Program-made: the position numbers and the translations under genes
Part shown: positions 8,727 through 19,101 of the stretch, one piece after another
Layout: each line of letters opens with the position of its first letter
Position numbering within the stretch: the stretch's first letter is position 1
Notes under the pieces: model-generated
The model's input: the letters and a program-made list of their open reading frames with translations, nothing else
The model's database searches: none
What the model was told of the DNA's origin: nothing
Assembly: GCF_000803315.1 (NCBI RefSeq)
Contig: NZ_JRMH01000001.1
Coordinates: 1,674,001 to 1,738,000 of the forward strand
Direction: 5' to 3'
Length of the DNA: 64,000 nt
DNA from: Pectobacterium actinidiae
GTDB taxonomy: Bacteria > Pseudomonadota > Gammaproteobacteria > Enterobacterales > Enterobacteriaceae

Positions 8727-10461
8727 GTTCCGCCTCCCCATCGTAAGCCTGAATCAGCGTGATAAACGCTTCTTCCATCGTCGGCGAGGGCGTCTGTGGG
8801 CTGGCCGCCTGATGCTTTAGTTCGTCCGGCGTACCGCTGGCGATCAGCTTGCCGCGATACACCAATCCGATACGATCGCAGTATTCGGCTTCGTCCATGA
8901 AGTGGGTGGTGACCATCACCGTGACACCGCGATTGACCATGCCGTTGATGTGTATCCAGAACTCGCGTCGAGTGAGCGGATCGACGCCGGAGGTCGGTTC
9001 ATCGAGAAACAGAATATCGGGCTCATGCATCAGCGCGCAGGCCAGCGCCAGTCGCTGTTTGAACCCTAGCGGTAGGGCATCCGGCGTTTGGCGGTAAATT
9101 GGCTGGAAGTTGAAGGCCTCGGTCATGCTCGCCATTTTATCGCGCTGTGCTTTGCCCGTTAGTCCATAGACGCCAGAGAAAAATCGCAGATTCTGTTCGA
9201 CGGTCAGGTTGCCGTAGAGCGAGAACTTCTGCGCCATGTAACCTAAATGCTGGCGGGCTTTGCCGGAGCTGGTTTTCAGATCCATATCGAGCACCAGCGC
9301 CTTACCGTCAGTCGGCACCAGCAGGCCGCACATCATCTTGAAGGTAGTCGATTTTCCCGCACCGTTTGGGCCGAGCAGGCCGAAAATTTCGCCCCGTTTT
9401 ACCTGAAAACTGACGTGATCCGTTGCTGCGAAATCACCAAATTTTTTCGTCAGCGCCTGGGCTTCAATCACCGTTTCACCGCCGCTAATGTCAATCTGTG
9501 GCATGATGCTTGCCAGCGATGAATCGCTGGCTGGGCCACCGCCCAACAGATCGATAAAGGCATCTTCAAAACGCGGATCGGTGTCGTTCAGGCTACCTGC
9601 TTCCAGATGCAAGGCGGAGAGTAACGATGCCCGATCCGCATCGGGTTTCAGCATCAACCGAACGTATTGCCCCTGAATCACACCGTCGCTGACCTGTGGC
9701 AGACGTAGCGCTTCCTGTAATACATCCCGATGTCGGCGATCGCCCGTATCAATCAGGATACAGCGTCCCGCCATGCGTGCAGTCAGATCGCGTGGCGCAC
9801 CGCGATACAGCAGTTCACCTTCGTTCAGCAGCAGCACATCCCGGCACTGCTCCGCTTCATCGAGGTAAGAGGTACTCCAGAGGATTAACATGCCGTCGTC
9901 AGCCAGTTCGTGCACCATGTGCCACAATTCACGGCGAGAGATTGGGTCGACGCCCACGCCCGGTTCATCCAGCAGGAGTACCTTAGGCTGTCCCAGCAGC
10001 GTACAGGCCAACCCCAGTTTCTGTTTCATACCGCCAGACAGTTTGCCCGCGAGCCTGTCGGTAAAGCGGGTCAGATCGGTAAACGACAGCAGGCGCGCAA
10101 AGGTTTCTTTGCGCACAGCGCCAGTAATACCGCGTAGGTCGGCGTATAGCGTCAGGTTTTCCATCACCGTCAGATCTTCATACAGCCCGAATTTTTGCGG
10201 CATATAGCCCAAAATGGCATGGAGCTGACGATCTTCTTTGATGGGATCCAGATTCGCCACGCGCAGCGTACCGTGGCTGGGGGTTAATAACCCCGCCAGC
10301 ATGCGCAGCAGGGTGGTTTTCCCCGCGCCGTCTGGGCCAACTAATCCGGTTACCGCGCCGCTGCGTATCTCGGCGCTGAGGCTGGCAAGTGCAGGTTTTT
10401 CCTGTCCGGCAAAGTGTTTTTCCAGCCCATCCAGCGCGATCTGCGTGGGCATGTTAGTCAT
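8719..10461 (-). CDS. ybhF: Tandem ATP-binding subunit of the YbhFSR efflux pump
   Basis: The protein has 580 residues and two complete ABC ATPase domains. The first has Walker A GPDGAGKT at residues 42-49 and a LSGGMKQ signature; the second has GPNGAGKS, with LPLGFKQ in place of the usual LSGGQ signature, as in E. coli YbhF. Both Walker B sites (LLLDEP, LFLDEP) are intact. I chose the ATG at 10461, which overlaps the ybhG stop by eight bases; an upstream ATG at 10515 lies deep in ybhG. It powers export through YbhR and YbhS. Confidence 0.93.
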   Translation of the reverse strand: MTNMPTQIALDGLEKHFAGQEKPALASLSAEIRSGAVTGLVGPDGAGKTTLLRMLAGLLTPSHGTLRVANLDPIKEDRQLHAILGYMPQKFGLYEDLTVMENLTLYADLRGITGAVRKETFARLLSFTDLTRFTDRLAGKLSGGMKQKLGLACTLLGQPKVLLLDEPGVGVDPISRRELWHMVHELADDGMLILWSTSYLDEAEQCRDVLLLNEGELLYRGAPRDLTARMAGRCILIDTGDRRHRDVLQEALRLPQVSDGVIQGQYVRLMLKPDADRASLLSALHLEAGSLNDTDPRFEDAFIDLLGGGPASDSSLASIMPQIDISGGETVIEAQALTKKFGDFAATDHVSFQVKRGEIFGLLGPNGAGKSTTFKMMCGLLVPTDGKALVLDMDLKTSSGKARQHLGYMAQKFSLYGNLTVEQNLRFFSGVYGLTGKAQRDKMASMTEAFNFQPIYRQTPDALPLGFKQRLALACALMHEPDILFLDEPTSGVDPLTRREFWIHINGMVNRGVTVMVTTHFMDEAEYCDRIGLVYRGKLIASGTPDELKHQAASPQTPSPTMEEAFITLIQAYDGEAEHG

Positions 10462-11485
10462 GGCGAACGGGCTCTTGATTATTGCGGTTGCCATCCTCCG
10501 CAGGCACATCTTCAAAACGCAGCGTCACAGGCATCCCTTGGCGTAAACCGTCATCAGGGGCGTTGACGACAATACGCAGGCGGTAAACGAGATCGGTGCG
10601 TAAATCTTCCGTTTCGACACTTTTCGGTGTGAATTCGGCACTGGGTGAAACAAAACCGATTTTGCCATGATAAGGCTGGTTAGGTCGGCCATCGGTATAA
10701 ATCAGCATGTGGCTGCCGGGAACGACACGACCGAGATCTTTTTCACTCACGTAGGCGCGTACCCAGACAGGGCGAGTGAGGGAGAGGGTGAAAACGGTAC
10801 TGCCAGCCGCCAGCATGCTACCTTTCTCTACGGCACGGGTGAGGATTACGCCGGGAGAGGGAGCCAGCAGTACGGTATCCTGCTTATCCAACTCGGCTTG
10901 TGCCAGTCCGGCTTCGGCCTGTGCCACTACGGCCTGTGCAGCGGCGATTTCCTGCGGCCGATTGCCGCGCTCAAACTGGCTCAGTTTGTCTTTCGCTGCC
11001 TGTAGCGTCGCAAGCGCTTGATTGCGCGTCGTTCTGGCGTCATCCAGCATGTTGGCAGAAATAACACGTTTATCCCACAGTCCTTGCTGGCGCAGATAGA
11101 AGCTGTTGGCATAATCATAGGCCGCCTGACTCTGGACAACCTGAGAGCGCACCTGTGCGATCTCTTCCTGCCGGTAGCCTTCCTGCGCAAGCTGAAGCTG
11201 GGCTTGCGCACTGGCGAGGTTCGCCTGTGCCTGGTTTTGTGCGTTCAGATAAGGCACGGCGTCGAGCGTTGCCAGCGGCTGACCTGCCTGTACGGCATCA
11301 CCTTCATCTACATTTAACTCTGCCGTTCTGCCGCCGACGCGAAAGGCCAGATTGACGGTGCGGATATCGACATTGCCGTAGAGCGTGAGCGGTTTTTCCT
11401 GCTGCTTCTGATGGTGATAAAAGCCGTAACCCGCACCGAGCAGGATAAGGACGAGGGCGGCGAACGCCAGTTTTCTCTTGTTCAT
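10454..11485 (-). CDS. ybhG: HlyD-family membrane fusion protein YbhG
   Basis: The protein has 343 residues: an N-terminal membrane anchor (about residues 5-22), a biotinyl-lipoyl-like half domain starting [17 protein letters not shown], a long helical hairpin rich in Ala and Gln, and a beta-barrel domain ending near [10 protein letters not shown]. This is the adaptor that would link YbhFSR to an outer membrane channel. I chose the ATG at 11485 because AAGGA lies ten bases upstream. E. coli has the TetR regulator cecR/ybiH next to ybhG; here no regulator gene is present and a siderophore uptake cluster lies instead. Confidence 0.92.
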   Translation of the reverse strand: MNKRKLAFAALVLILLGAGYGFYHHQKQQEKPLTLYGNVDIRTVNLAFRVGGRTAELNVDEGDAVQAGQPLATLDAVPYLNAQNQAQANLASAQAQLQLAQEGYRQEEIAQVRSQVVQSQAAYDYANSFYLRQQGLWDKRVISANMLDDARTTRNQALATLQAAKDKLSQFERGNRPQEIAAAQAVVAQAEAGLAQAELDKQDTVLLAPSPGVILTRAVEKGSMLAAGSTVFTLSLTRPVWVRAYVSEKDLGRVVPGSHMLIYTDGRPNQPYHGKIGFVSPSAEFTPKSVETEDLRTDLVYRLRIVVNAPDDGLRQGMPVTLRFEDVPAEDGNRNNQEPVRHD

Positions 11486-11489
11486 CACG

Positions 11490-11529
11490 CATAGTTCCTT
11501 GTTTATCAAACATAGTTCCTTGTTTATCA
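11490..11529 (-). repeat. Tandem 19-base duplication of the ybhG ribosome-binding leader
   Basis: The 19-base unit CATAGTTCCTTGTTTATCA occurs at 11490-11508 and again at 11511-11529. On the gene strand each copy contains AAGGAAC followed by an ATG, so the leader holds two ribosome sites. The ATG tied to each copy is out of the ybhG frame or gives a slightly longer protein (11509). Confidence 0.9.
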
Positions 11530-11642
11530 GCGGTGCGTTTGTCGGCGGTAGCGATCCCGCAGGCCGTTAAGAGGGGAGGTCGTTTCTAATTTCTGGAAAT
11601 GATTAATCATATGACGAGTTACAAGGGTTGATGGTGATTTAG

Positions 11643-11658
11643 TGTGATCGAGTTCACA
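11643..11658. promoter_or_regulatory. CRP (cAMP receptor protein) binding site
   Basis: TGTGATCGAGTTCACA is a perfect TGTGA-N6-TCACA palindrome. It lies 160 bases past the ybhG start on one side and about 360 bases before the receptor start on the other, so either unit could be the target. Confidence 0.75.
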
Positions 11659-11776
11659 AAAATACGTTGCATCCGGTCGAGATTCTCACGTAATACCACC
11701 TATATCTGGTGTAACACCTTTATTTTGCTAAAGAAATGGAAAGATTTTGAAAGAATTGTAATTTATTTCATTGGAT

Positions 11777-11795
11777 GATAATAATTGTTATTAGC
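11777..11795. promoter_or_regulatory. Fur box upstream of the TonB-dependent receptor
   Basis: GATAATAATTGTTATTAGC matches 14 of the 19 positions of the classic Fur consensus. It lies about 210 bases before the receptor gene of an iron-siderophore cluster, which makes iron repression through Fur likely. The rest of the 11530-12006 gap shows no gene. Confidence 0.75.
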
Positions 11796-12006
11796 AATTA
11801 CATAGCGATCTGGTTGCATTGATGCCTACGACGGGTGATATCCCCTCTCTCAATGCTTGACCAGTCATCACTGCCAAAGTGTTTCGCGTGAAACGAAGCA
11901 TTTTGGCATTTTTTTGTCCATGTCGCGGTGCCTGTTTTTAGTTAAGTCACCGTCACGGATAGTGATTTGCATTCACGATTGGATACATAACCAAAGGGGA
12001 AGGACA

Positions 12007-14139
12007 GTGAACCAGATGCGCACTTTACTCGCATTGACACCATGCGTGCTGATTGCTCCGGCGTATGCACAGGATGACACGACTAAAAAGGATGTGGCGA
12101 GCGGCGATGAGATGGTCATTACCGCCTCACGCTCGAATATCCAGCAGCAGAAAGCGCCGCAGGTGGTCACGGTGATTACCAAAGAGCAAATTGAGCAGCA
12201 GATGCAGGTCACTTCCGACTCGTCGCAAATTCTGAGCAATTTGCTGCCCTCGTTCTCCCCTAGCCGTCAGAAAATGAGCGGCAGCGGTGAAACTTTCCGT
12301 GGTCGTGCCGCGCTGGTCATGGTCGACGGTATTCCGCAATCCAACCCGTTGCGCCCCACTGGGCGTGAGATGCACACGATAGATTACTCGATGGTCGAGC
12401 GTATCGAAGTCATTCACGGCGCGAACGCCACCAACGGAATGGGAGCAACAGGTGGGGTGATTAACATCATTACCCGTCGCCCGGAAAACGGCTCATTTAA
12501 TCAGCACATCAATGTGCAAACCACGATCCCGACGGAAAAGATTCGCGGCGAAACCGCCAGCTATAAGACGACTTATCGGGTCGACGGACGTGAAGATTAT
12601 CTCGACTACCTGTTCGCGATTGGCTATGAGAATCAGGGGCTGTATCTGGACGGTAACAATCGTCCTGTCGGCGTGGATAACACGCAGGGCGATACGATGG
12701 ACTCCCGCTCCTATGACCTGTTAGCGAAAGTTGGATACTGGCTGGATGACTATCAGCGCGTTCAACTGAGCGTGAACCGCTACCATATCAAAGGTGACAA
12801 TGACTACCTTAGCGTCGACGGCGTGCGCAGGCTCGGTATTCCTACCACGTCGGTACGCGGTACACCGCCGGGTGAGGCACCGAATAACAGCATTTGGACA
12901 ACGGGCTTAACCTATGAACACCACGATCTGGCAGGGATGAAGCTGTCCGCGTTGGTGTTTAATCAGCGCTATGAGGCACTGTTTGGTGCAACCTTGTCGG
13001 ATACCTTCCAGGATACGTCCATTGCTCCCCGTGGTACGCTTTACGATCAGTCCCGCTCCGTTGCCAATAAGTACGGTACTAAGCTGGCGTTGACCAAAGA
13101 CGATCTGCTGGATGACACGCTGAAAGTCACAGTAGGTTTCGATACGTTATACGATAAGGGCAAGCAAGATCTCTACCTGACCAAGCGCACCTATGTGCCG
13201 GAGATGGAATACACCAACTATTCACCGTTTGTTCAGGCTGAATATCAACTGCTGGATAACGTCACGTTACACGCGGGCGTACGCCATGAAATCGCCAAAC
13301 TTCAGGTTAATGATTATCGAACGCTGGCATCCAGTACGGCCTCTCAGGCAGATAATAGTGTATCCGTAGCAGGGGGGAGTCCGAAATTTAATGAGACACT
13401 GTATAACGCTGGTATTGTTTATGCGGCGACGGATTCCCTCAGCCTGTTTGCCAACTACTCGGAAGGGTTTGGCATGCCGGATGTGGGTCGTGCGTTGCGT
13501 GCCATTGATCAACCCGGTATTAGCCTGAAAAATTTTGACGGCTTTAAGCCGATTGTGACGGATAACGTAGAGACGGGTTTCCGCTTTAAACGTGATAAGT
13601 TTGACTTTGAAGCCAGCTACTATGAGTCCAAATCAAAACTGGGCGAACGCGTTCTGGCACAAGGTGATGTCTTTGTGTCCCAGCGTCAGCGTACCCAGAT
13701 CCGTGGGGTAGAAGTCAGTGCCGGCTACCAGATTAACGAGCAGCATAAAATCAATGCCTCTTACGCCCATAGCGAGGGGAAATATGACAGCAATGGTGAT
13801 GGCAAGGTGGATAAGAAATTCAACGGCTTGAATATCGCACCGGATCGCCTCATCACCAGCTGGTCAGCGAATTGGAATGACCAATGGAGCTCATTCGTGC
13901 AGGCGAATTATGCCTTTGGCCGCAGCTTTGACGATGCGGGCATGGCGTTTGACGGCTATCTGCTGATGGATGCGGCGGTGGGATACAAACTGCCTTATGG
14001 TCGCCTCAATGTTGCGGTGGCTAACCTGCTGGATAAGCAATACATCACGTATTACTCACAGGCTGCACTGAATAACAACACGCGCTATTTCTCCGGGCGT
14101 GGACGCACGGTGACGCTGGGTTATTCGATTGATTTCTAA
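12007..14139 (+). CDS. TonB-dependent ferric-siderophore receptor (IutA-like)
   Basis: The protein has 710 residues. A signal peptide ends at APAYA, a TonB box-like DEMVITASR follows, then a plug domain with the GATGGVINIITRR motif and a 22-strand barrel that ends in Phe (GYSIDF). The C-terminal half resembles aerobactin receptor IutA more than FepA or FhuA, so a citrate- or hydroxamate-type siderophore is likely; the exact ligand is not visible. The start is GTG at 12007 or ATG at 12016, both behind AAGGGGAAGGA. No siderophore synthesis genes are in the window, so the ligand may be foreign or made elsewhere. It opens a six-gene uptake operon. Confidence 0.88.
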   Translation: MNQMRTLLALTPCVLIAPAYAQDDTTKKDVASGDEMVITASRSNIQQQKAPQVVTVITKEQIEQQMQVTSDSSQILSNLLPSFSPSRQKMSGSGETFRGRAALVMVDGIPQSNPLRPTGREMHTIDYSMVERIEVIHGANATNGMGATGGVINIITRRPENGSFNQHINVQTTIPTEKIRGETASYKTTYRVDGREDYLDYLFAIGYENQGLYLDGNNRPVGVDNTQGDTMDSRSYDLLAKVGYWLDDYQRVQLSVNRYHIKGDNDYLSVDGVRRLGIPTTSVRGTPPGEAPNNSIWTTGLTYEHHDLAGMKLSALVFNQRYEALFGATLSDTFQDTSIAPRGTLYDQSRSVANKYGTKLALTKDDLLDDTLKVTVGFDTLYDKGKQDLYLTKRTYVPEMEYTNYSPFVQAEYQLLDNVTLHAGVRHEIAKLQVNDYRTLASSTASQADNSVSVAGGSPKFNETLYNAGIVYAATDSLSLFANYSEGFGMPDVGRALRAIDQPGISLKNFDGFKPIVTDNVETGFRFKRDKFDFEASYYESKSKLGERVLAQGDVFVSQRQRTQIRGVEVSAGYQINEQHKINASYAHSEGKYDSNGDGKVDKKFNGLNIAPDRLITSWSANWNDQWSSFVQANYAFGRSFDDAGMAFDGYLLMDAAVGYKLPYGRLNVAVANLLDKQYITYYSQAALNNNTRYFSGRGRTVTLGYSIDF

Positions 14140-15148
14140 GATTAAACGATTTAACACCGTCTTTAATTCAGCAGCACGGCAGCGTTTTACGCTGGCCGTG
14201 TTGTTGTCTTTTCTGCTGGTGACTTTGGCGCAGGCGGTGGAACCACCGCGTCAGATTCGGCATGCGATGGGCGTGACGACTGTGACAGGGACGCCGCTGC
14301 GTATCGTGACGCTGTTTCAGGGCGCGACGGACTCCGCCGTGGCGCTGGGAATTAAGCCGATTGGCGTAGTGGAATCGTGGACGGAGAAGCCGATTTATCG
14401 CTACCTTCGCCCCGCCTTGCAGGGCGTAACGCTGGTTGGGCTGGAAACGCAGCCCAGTCTGGAAACCATCGCGCTACTTAAACCTGACCTCATCGTGGCG
14501 TCTACGTTTCGGCATGAGAAAATCTACGGTCTGCTGTCGCAGATCGCGCCGACGATTGCGCTGGACAAGGTGTCTGAATTTAAAGAAACGGTGCAGATGA
14601 TGGGCGTAGCGCTGAACAGGGAAGATAAGGCGAACGCGATTCTATCCAATTGGGATTGGCGCGTGGATTCGCTGCGTGATCGGTTGAAAGCCCGGTTCGG
14701 TGAACGCTGGCCGCTTAGCGTGTCTATTCTTGAATTCCGTGAAGATCACATGCGTAGCTATCTGCCTGCCAGCTTTGCCGGATCGGTGCTATCGGAAATC
14801 GGTTTTGTTTGGTCGCGGCCGGAAAGCTATACGGCGGGTGTGATGCAAAAGCTTACGAGCAAAGAGAGCATTCCGGTGGTGGATGCCGATCTGTTCTTTG
14901 TGCTGCTGCGTTCAGGTAAGCCAGCGGTTGAGCAGAATTTCCGGGATTGGCAGGCGCACCCGCTCTGGCAGCGACTGCATGCGCCTCAGCAGCAACAGGT
15001 GTATCCGGTGGATAACGTAGCCTGGAGCCTGTCTGGCGGTATTTTAGGTGCGAATAACATGCTGGATGATATCGAAAGGCAGTTTGCTGGCAACATGGAG
15101 CCTGCTGGCACAAAAAGCGATAGTACAAAGGAGAGTCAGACGCGATGA
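14129..15148 (+). CDS. Periplasmic siderophore-binding protein (FecB/CbrA-like)
   Basis: The protein has 339 residues with an N-terminal hydrophobic stretch ending LAQAV (signal peptide) and the two-lobed class III binding fold: [23 protein letters not shown] near the start and KPDLIVAST in the first lobe. It would pass ferric siderophore from the receptor to the permeases. No in-frame ATG or GTG precedes the signal peptide; the only sensible start is TTG at 14129, which overlaps the receptor gene by 11 bases and suggests translational coupling. The protein resembles the citrate-siderophore group, such as FecB and the achromobactin-binding CbrA. Confidence 0.85.
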   Translation: MISKIKRFNTVFNSAARQRFTLAVLLSFLLVTLAQAVEPPRQIRHAMGVTTVTGTPLRIVTLFQGATDSAVALGIKPIGVVESWTEKPIYRYLRPALQGVTLVGLETQPSLETIALLKPDLIVASTFRHEKIYGLLSQIAPTIALDKVSEFKETVQMMGVALNREDKANAILSNWDWRVDSLRDRLKARFGERWPLSVSILEFREDHMRSYLPASFAGSVLSEIGFVWSRPESYTAGVMQKLTSKESIPVVDADLFFVLLRSGKPAVEQNFRDWQAHPLWQRLHAPQQQQVYPVDNVAWSLSGGILGANNMLDDIERQFAGNMEPAGTKSDSTKESQTR

Positions 15149-16134
15149 GAAAATGCATCGTGACGGCAGTGGGAGTTGTATTGCTGCTGCTGAGTATCGT
15201 CGCCAGCCTGATGCTGGGACAAACCACCATTTCTCTGGGTGCCGTGTTCAGTTCCCTGTTCCATTACGATCCACAGCAAATCGATCACATTCTGGTGTTG
15301 ACGACCCGCCTGTCGCGGACGGTGATTGCCATCGTTGTCGGCGCCAGCCTTGCCGTTGCCGGGGCGTTAATGCAGGCGTTGACGCGTAATCCGCTGGCCT
15401 CGCCGGGGATATTTGGCATTAATGCGGGAGCCATGTTTGCCATCGTCCTGCTGTCTTCGTTATTTACCTTTTCCTCGCAGATCGCGCTGGCGTGGACGGC
15501 CTATCTGGGGGCGGCCGTTGCTGGCATCATGGTGTACGTGCTGGGAACGCTAGGCAACGCTCGTTCTAGCCACTTACGCATTGTGCTGGCCGGAGCCGCC
15601 ATTAGCGCGCTGTTTATTTCGTTTACGCAGGCGCTGCTGGTGATCAATCAGGATGGGCTGGACAGTATGCTGTTCTGGCTGGCTGGTTCGGTATCCGGCC
15701 GCAGCCTGTCGATGCTGTTACCACTCCTGCCATACTTTCTTATTACGTTATTTCTCGCGTTGTTGCTGGCGCGTCACCTGAATATTCTGGTGGCAGGCGA
15801 TGAGATTGCCAAAGGGCTGGGACAGCGAACCGCGCTCGTGCGTGCGCTGTCCGGGCTGTGCGTGATAGGACTGGCGGGCGGCGCGGTAGCGATAGCCGGA
15901 AATATCGGTTTTGTCGGGCTGATCGTGCCGCATATTGTGCGTCGCGTGCTGTCTGCCGATCACCGCTGGCTGCTGCCCGGCTGCGCTATTTTCGGTGCCA
16001 CGCTGTTGCTGCTGGCCGATGTCGCCTCGCGTTTGCTGATCGTGCCGCAGGAAGTGCCGATCGGCGCAATGACCGCGCTGCTGGGGGCACCTTTCTTCAT
16101 TTATCTGGCAAGAAGGGGAATGCGGCATGGGTAA
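15145..16134 (+). CDS. FecCD-family siderophore ABC permease, first subunit
   Basis: The protein has 329 residues and about nine to ten membrane helices. It carries the typical FecCD motifs [37 protein letters not shown] and [13 protein letters not shown]. It pairs with the next gene product to form the inner-membrane channel. The ATG at 15145 overlaps the previous stop in an ATGA junction. Confidence 0.9.
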   Translation: MRKCIVTAVGVVLLLLSIVASLMLGQTTISLGAVFSSLFHYDPQQIDHILVLTTRLSRTVIAIVVGASLAVAGALMQALTRNPLASPGIFGINAGAMFAIVLLSSLFTFSSQIALAWTAYLGAAVAGIMVYVLGTLGNARSSHLRIVLAGAAISALFISFTQALLVINQDGLDSMLFWLAGSVSGRSLSMLLPLLPYFLITLFLALLLARHLNILVAGDEIAKGLGQRTALVRALSGLCVIGLAGGAVAIAGNIGFVGLIVPHIVRRVLSADHRWLLPGCAIFGATLLLLADVASRLLIVPQEVPIGAMTALLGAPFFIYLARRGMRHG

Positions 16135-17158
16135 GGTGTATACCGTGCGCGTGGGAAGGGTATCGCGCCAGATTGATTGCCGCACGTCTGCGGTGGCGTT
16201 GTCGCTCCTGCTGGTGCTGTTAGCCGTCGTGTTCCTCTCGCTGTCTCTGGGCGAGGTGCTGCTGTCGCCCGCGCAGGTGATGTCGGCGCTGCTGGGAAAA
16301 GCAGACAGCGGCGTGCACTTTATCGTCAACGATCTGCGTTTGCCGCGTGCGCTACTGGCGTTACTGGTGGGTGGCGCGCTGGCGATATCCGGCTTGATTC
16401 TGCAAAGCATTGTGCGTAACCCGCTGGCGTCGCCGGATATTCTGGGGATTACCAGCGGCGCATCGGCAGCCGCCGTATTCTTTCTCTCGTTTCTGGCGAC
16501 GGCGATAAGCCAGCGCTGGCTCCCTGTGGCAGCGATGGGCGGAGCGTGGATCACCGCCGTCGCCATTTATCTGTTGGCCTGGAAGCAGGGCGCATCGCCG
16601 CTGCGGCTGGTGTTGGTCGGCGTTGGGTTGTCCGCCATTATGGGCGCGGCGGTGACCATGATGCTGGTGTTTAGCCCGATAGGCACCACGCTGACGGCCT
16701 ACGTGTGGCTGACGGGCAGTATTTATGGCGCGCAGTGGCAGCATGTATCGGCGCTGGCGGGCTGGTTGCTGCTTGGCGCACCGTTTCTGGTGGGGCTGGC
16801 GCGGCATGTTAATGTCCATGAGCTGGATGATGCGCTGGCCTGCGGGGTCGGGCAATCTGTCGGGCGTATGCGGCTTGCACTACTGACGCTAAGCGTTGCG
16901 CTGGCAGGCGCGGCGATTGCCTATGCGGGGGCGATGGCGTTTGTCGGCCTGTTGGCTCCGCATATCGCGAAAAAGCTGGCGAGCCGCTCATTCCCCGGTT
17001 TGGCGCTGGTGTCGGCGCTGACGGGCGGATTACTGGTGATGGTGGCCGATTTGATTGGCCGCACGGCGTTCTTACCGCTGGATCTGCCTGCCGGTATTTT
17101 TATCTCCGTGCTTGGGACGCCTTTCTTTATCTATTTACTGCTTCGGCAACGTTACTGA
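16127..17158 (+). CDS. FecCD-family siderophore ABC permease, second subunit
   Basis: The protein has 343 residues and the FecCD layout, with [36 protein letters not shown] and [12 protein letters not shown]. It is the partner of the preceding permease, overlaps it by eight bases, and is followed by the ATPase gene after 12 bases. It has a basic N-terminal tail of about 20 residues before the first helix. Confidence 0.9.
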   Translation: MGKVYTVRVGRVSRQIDCRTSAVALSLLLVLLAVVFLSLSLGEVLLSPAQVMSALLGKADSGVHFIVNDLRLPRALLALLVGGALAISGLILQSIVRNPLASPDILGITSGASAAAVFFLSFLATAISQRWLPVAAMGGAWITAVAIYLLAWKQGASPLRLVLVGVGLSAIMGAAVTMMLVFSPIGTTLTAYVWLTGSIYGAQWQHVSALAGWLLLGAPFLVGLARHVNVHELDDALACGVGQSVGRMRLALLTLSVALAGAAIAYAGAMAFVGLLAPHIAKKLASRSFPGLALVSALTGGLLVMVADLIGRTAFLPLDLPAGIFISVLGTPFFIYLLLRQRY

Positions 17159-17170
17159 GATCGCAAGATT

Positions 17171-18022
17171 ATGCTAGAGAATGTGTTGCCAACACCTATC
17201 CCCCCAACTGACCGAGAAGCGATTGCCAGCCAGTCGCTGACGTTGAGTTACGAAAAACAGGTTGTGATTGATACGCTGGATATTACGCTGCCCGCCCAGA
17301 AAATCTCGGTACTGGTAGGCAGTAACGGCTGCGGTAAGAGCACGTTATTGAAGTCATTTGCCCGCCTGCTGAAACCCACGAGTGGGACGATTATTGTCAA
17401 CGGGGCGGATATTCATCGGCAATCCACCGTTGACGTGGCGAAGTCGCTGGCGATTCTTCCGCAAACGCCGACCGCGCCGGAAGGCCTGACGGTCTATCAA
17501 CTGGTGAAGATGGGGCGTTACCCGCATCAGTCATGGTTGAAGCAGTGGTCGACAACGGATGAAGAAAAAGTGCTTCAGGCGTTGCGCAGCACTGGCGTGC
17601 TGGCATTAAAGGATCGTGCGGTGGATTCGCTGTCCGGCGGGCAGCGCCAGCGCGTCTGGATCGCGATGACGCTGGCGCAGGATACCGATATCGTCCTGCT
17701 GGATGAACCGACGACCTATCTCGATCTGGCGCATCAGATGGAGGTGCTGGATTTGTTGCGGGAACTGAACGCTCAGCAGCACAAAACCATCGTGATGGTG
17801 CTGCATGATTTGAATCTGGCGTGTCGCTACGCGCACCACATGGTGGCCGTACATAATCGAACGGTGTTTGCGCAGGGCAATCCGCGCGACATTCTCACCG
17901 AAGCCATGGTAAAGACGGTGTTTAACCTGAATTGTCGCATCATTGACGATCCGTTTTTCGGCACGCCGCTGTGTATTCCGTTTGGACGTGAAGTGGCGGA
18001 GCACGCTGCCGATGTTGGCTAA
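17171..18022 (+). CDS. Siderophore ABC transporter ATP-binding protein (FecE-like)
   Basis: The protein has 283 residues. Walker A is GSNGCGKST near residues 53-61, the signature is LSGGQRQR, Walker B is IVLLDEPTTYLD and the switch histidine is in VLHDLNLA. This is the FecE/FepC/FhuC type. A proline-rich N-terminal extension of about 20 residues precedes the domain. It supplies energy to the two permeases before it and overlaps the FhuF-like gene after it. Confidence 0.92.
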   Translation: MLENVLPTPIPPTDREAIASQSLTLSYEKQVVIDTLDITLPAQKISVLVGSNGCGKSTLLKSFARLLKPTSGTIIVNGADIHRQSTVDVAKSLAILPQTPTAPEGLTVYQLVKMGRYPHQSWLKQWSTTDEEKVLQALRSTGVLALKDRAVDSLSGGQRQRVWIAMTLAQDTDIVLLDEPTTYLDLAHQMEVLDLLRELNAQQHKTIVMVLHDLNLACRYAHHMVAVHNRTVFAQGNPRDILTEAMVKTVFNLNCRIIDDPFFGTPLCIPFGREVAEHAADVG

Positions 18023-18833
18023 CCGTCTGACGGCACAGCAGTGGGCGATGCTCTCCGGCACGCTGCAATTAACCGATGCCTCACTGCGGGCAGGGCAGGA
18101 TAGTTGCCCGAGCAGCCGGGTGCTGGATCCTGAATATTGCCGCTGGCTGCTGGAAACGCTGACGCCGCCGTTGCTGTCTCCATCGATCAAGATTACCGCC
18201 TCGCTGCTGGCGAAACGGATTGGATTCTTAACTACGGCCGCCAGCCTGTACGCCATGTCAGTGTATAACAAAGGGCTGAACATGACGCTGGATAACAGCG
18301 TGCTGGAATTCGGACATAACCGCCTGTGGACGTCGACGATGCCGCTGTACGATCTGACGGTGTCCCAGCCGGATCAGGGGCAACGAGACGTGTGGCGCGA
18401 TAGCCTGTTCGACACGCTGTTTGCTCAACACCTGTCGCCGATCCTACAGACGCTGTCTACGGTGTCGGGTGCGCCGCTGCGCATTCTGTGGGAAAACGTC
18501 GCGGTACGGGTGTTTTCGTTATACGAGCAGCGCATTGAGTGGGACGATCCGGCGGCGGCATGTTCACCGGGAATGACGCTGGCACAACAGGTGCAGCAGG
18601 ATTTTGCCGCTTTGCTGGCTGCGCCCGGCGAGCGTTTTGGTTGTGATGACAACCCGCTGAAACCGTTCTTTCGTGCGAAAACGCAGGTTCCCGTCGCGGG
18701 GCGTTCGGTAAGCTTCCGTGACGTGCGTTTTCGTCGTACCTGCTGTTTTTATTACAAGGCCTCGCAGCCGCAGGAATATTGTCAAAATTGCCCCTTATTG
18801 CGCCCAGGGAAACGCGGGGAAAAACGTATTTAA
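18012..18833 (+). CDS. FhuF-like siderophore ferric iron reductase
   Basis: The protein has 273 residues. The C-terminus holds CC-x11-C-x2-C (C244, C245, C257, C260), the unusual [2Fe-2S] ligand pattern of FhuF-type ferric-siderophore reductases, which free iron in the cytoplasm after uptake. The start is the ATG at 18012, overlapping the ATPase by 11 bases. Its presence at the end of the operon completes the path from receptor to iron release and favours a hydroxamate or mixed siderophore. Sequence outside the cysteine block is only weakly like E. coli FhuF. Confidence 0.82.
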   Translation: MLANRLTAQQWAMLSGTLQLTDASLRAGQDSCPSSRVLDPEYCRWLLETLTPPLLSPSIKITASLLAKRIGFLTTAASLYAMSVYNKGLNMTLDNSVLEFGHNRLWTSTMPLYDLTVSQPDQGQRDVWRDSLFDTLFAQHLSPILQTLSTVSGAPLRILWENVAVRVFSLYEQRIEWDDPAAACSPGMTLAQQVQQDFAALLAAPGERFGCDDNPLKPFFRAKTQVPVAGRSVSFRDVRFRRTCCFYYKASQPQEYCQNCPLLRPGKRGEKRI

Positions 18834-19101
18834 CGCGCTCACTCGCACTCTTGCCGCGGCGATGGACTGCCGATAGCGAAAAAGCGCACTATCGTAGATA
18901 AAAATCCCTTAGCGCTCATAATCTCTGCTACAATCATCGACAGTCATGCACCGTAGTTGTGCTCGTTCATCGTGGTTGTTGCGTATGTTGTTGTTGCGTG
19001 AGTTGTTGCGTTAATAGTGGCCCGCCAAACCCGTCTTATTGACCCTCTGAAAACTACACCGGCTGCTGTCCGGTCAGAGCGGATCTGGAGTTGTTCTTTT
19101 T

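Noticed and set aside
18960..19020. GTTGTTGCG-like repeats before rhlE as a possible repeat element
   Set aside because: Three loose copies in a short leader; too short and imperfect to call more than local sequence bias.
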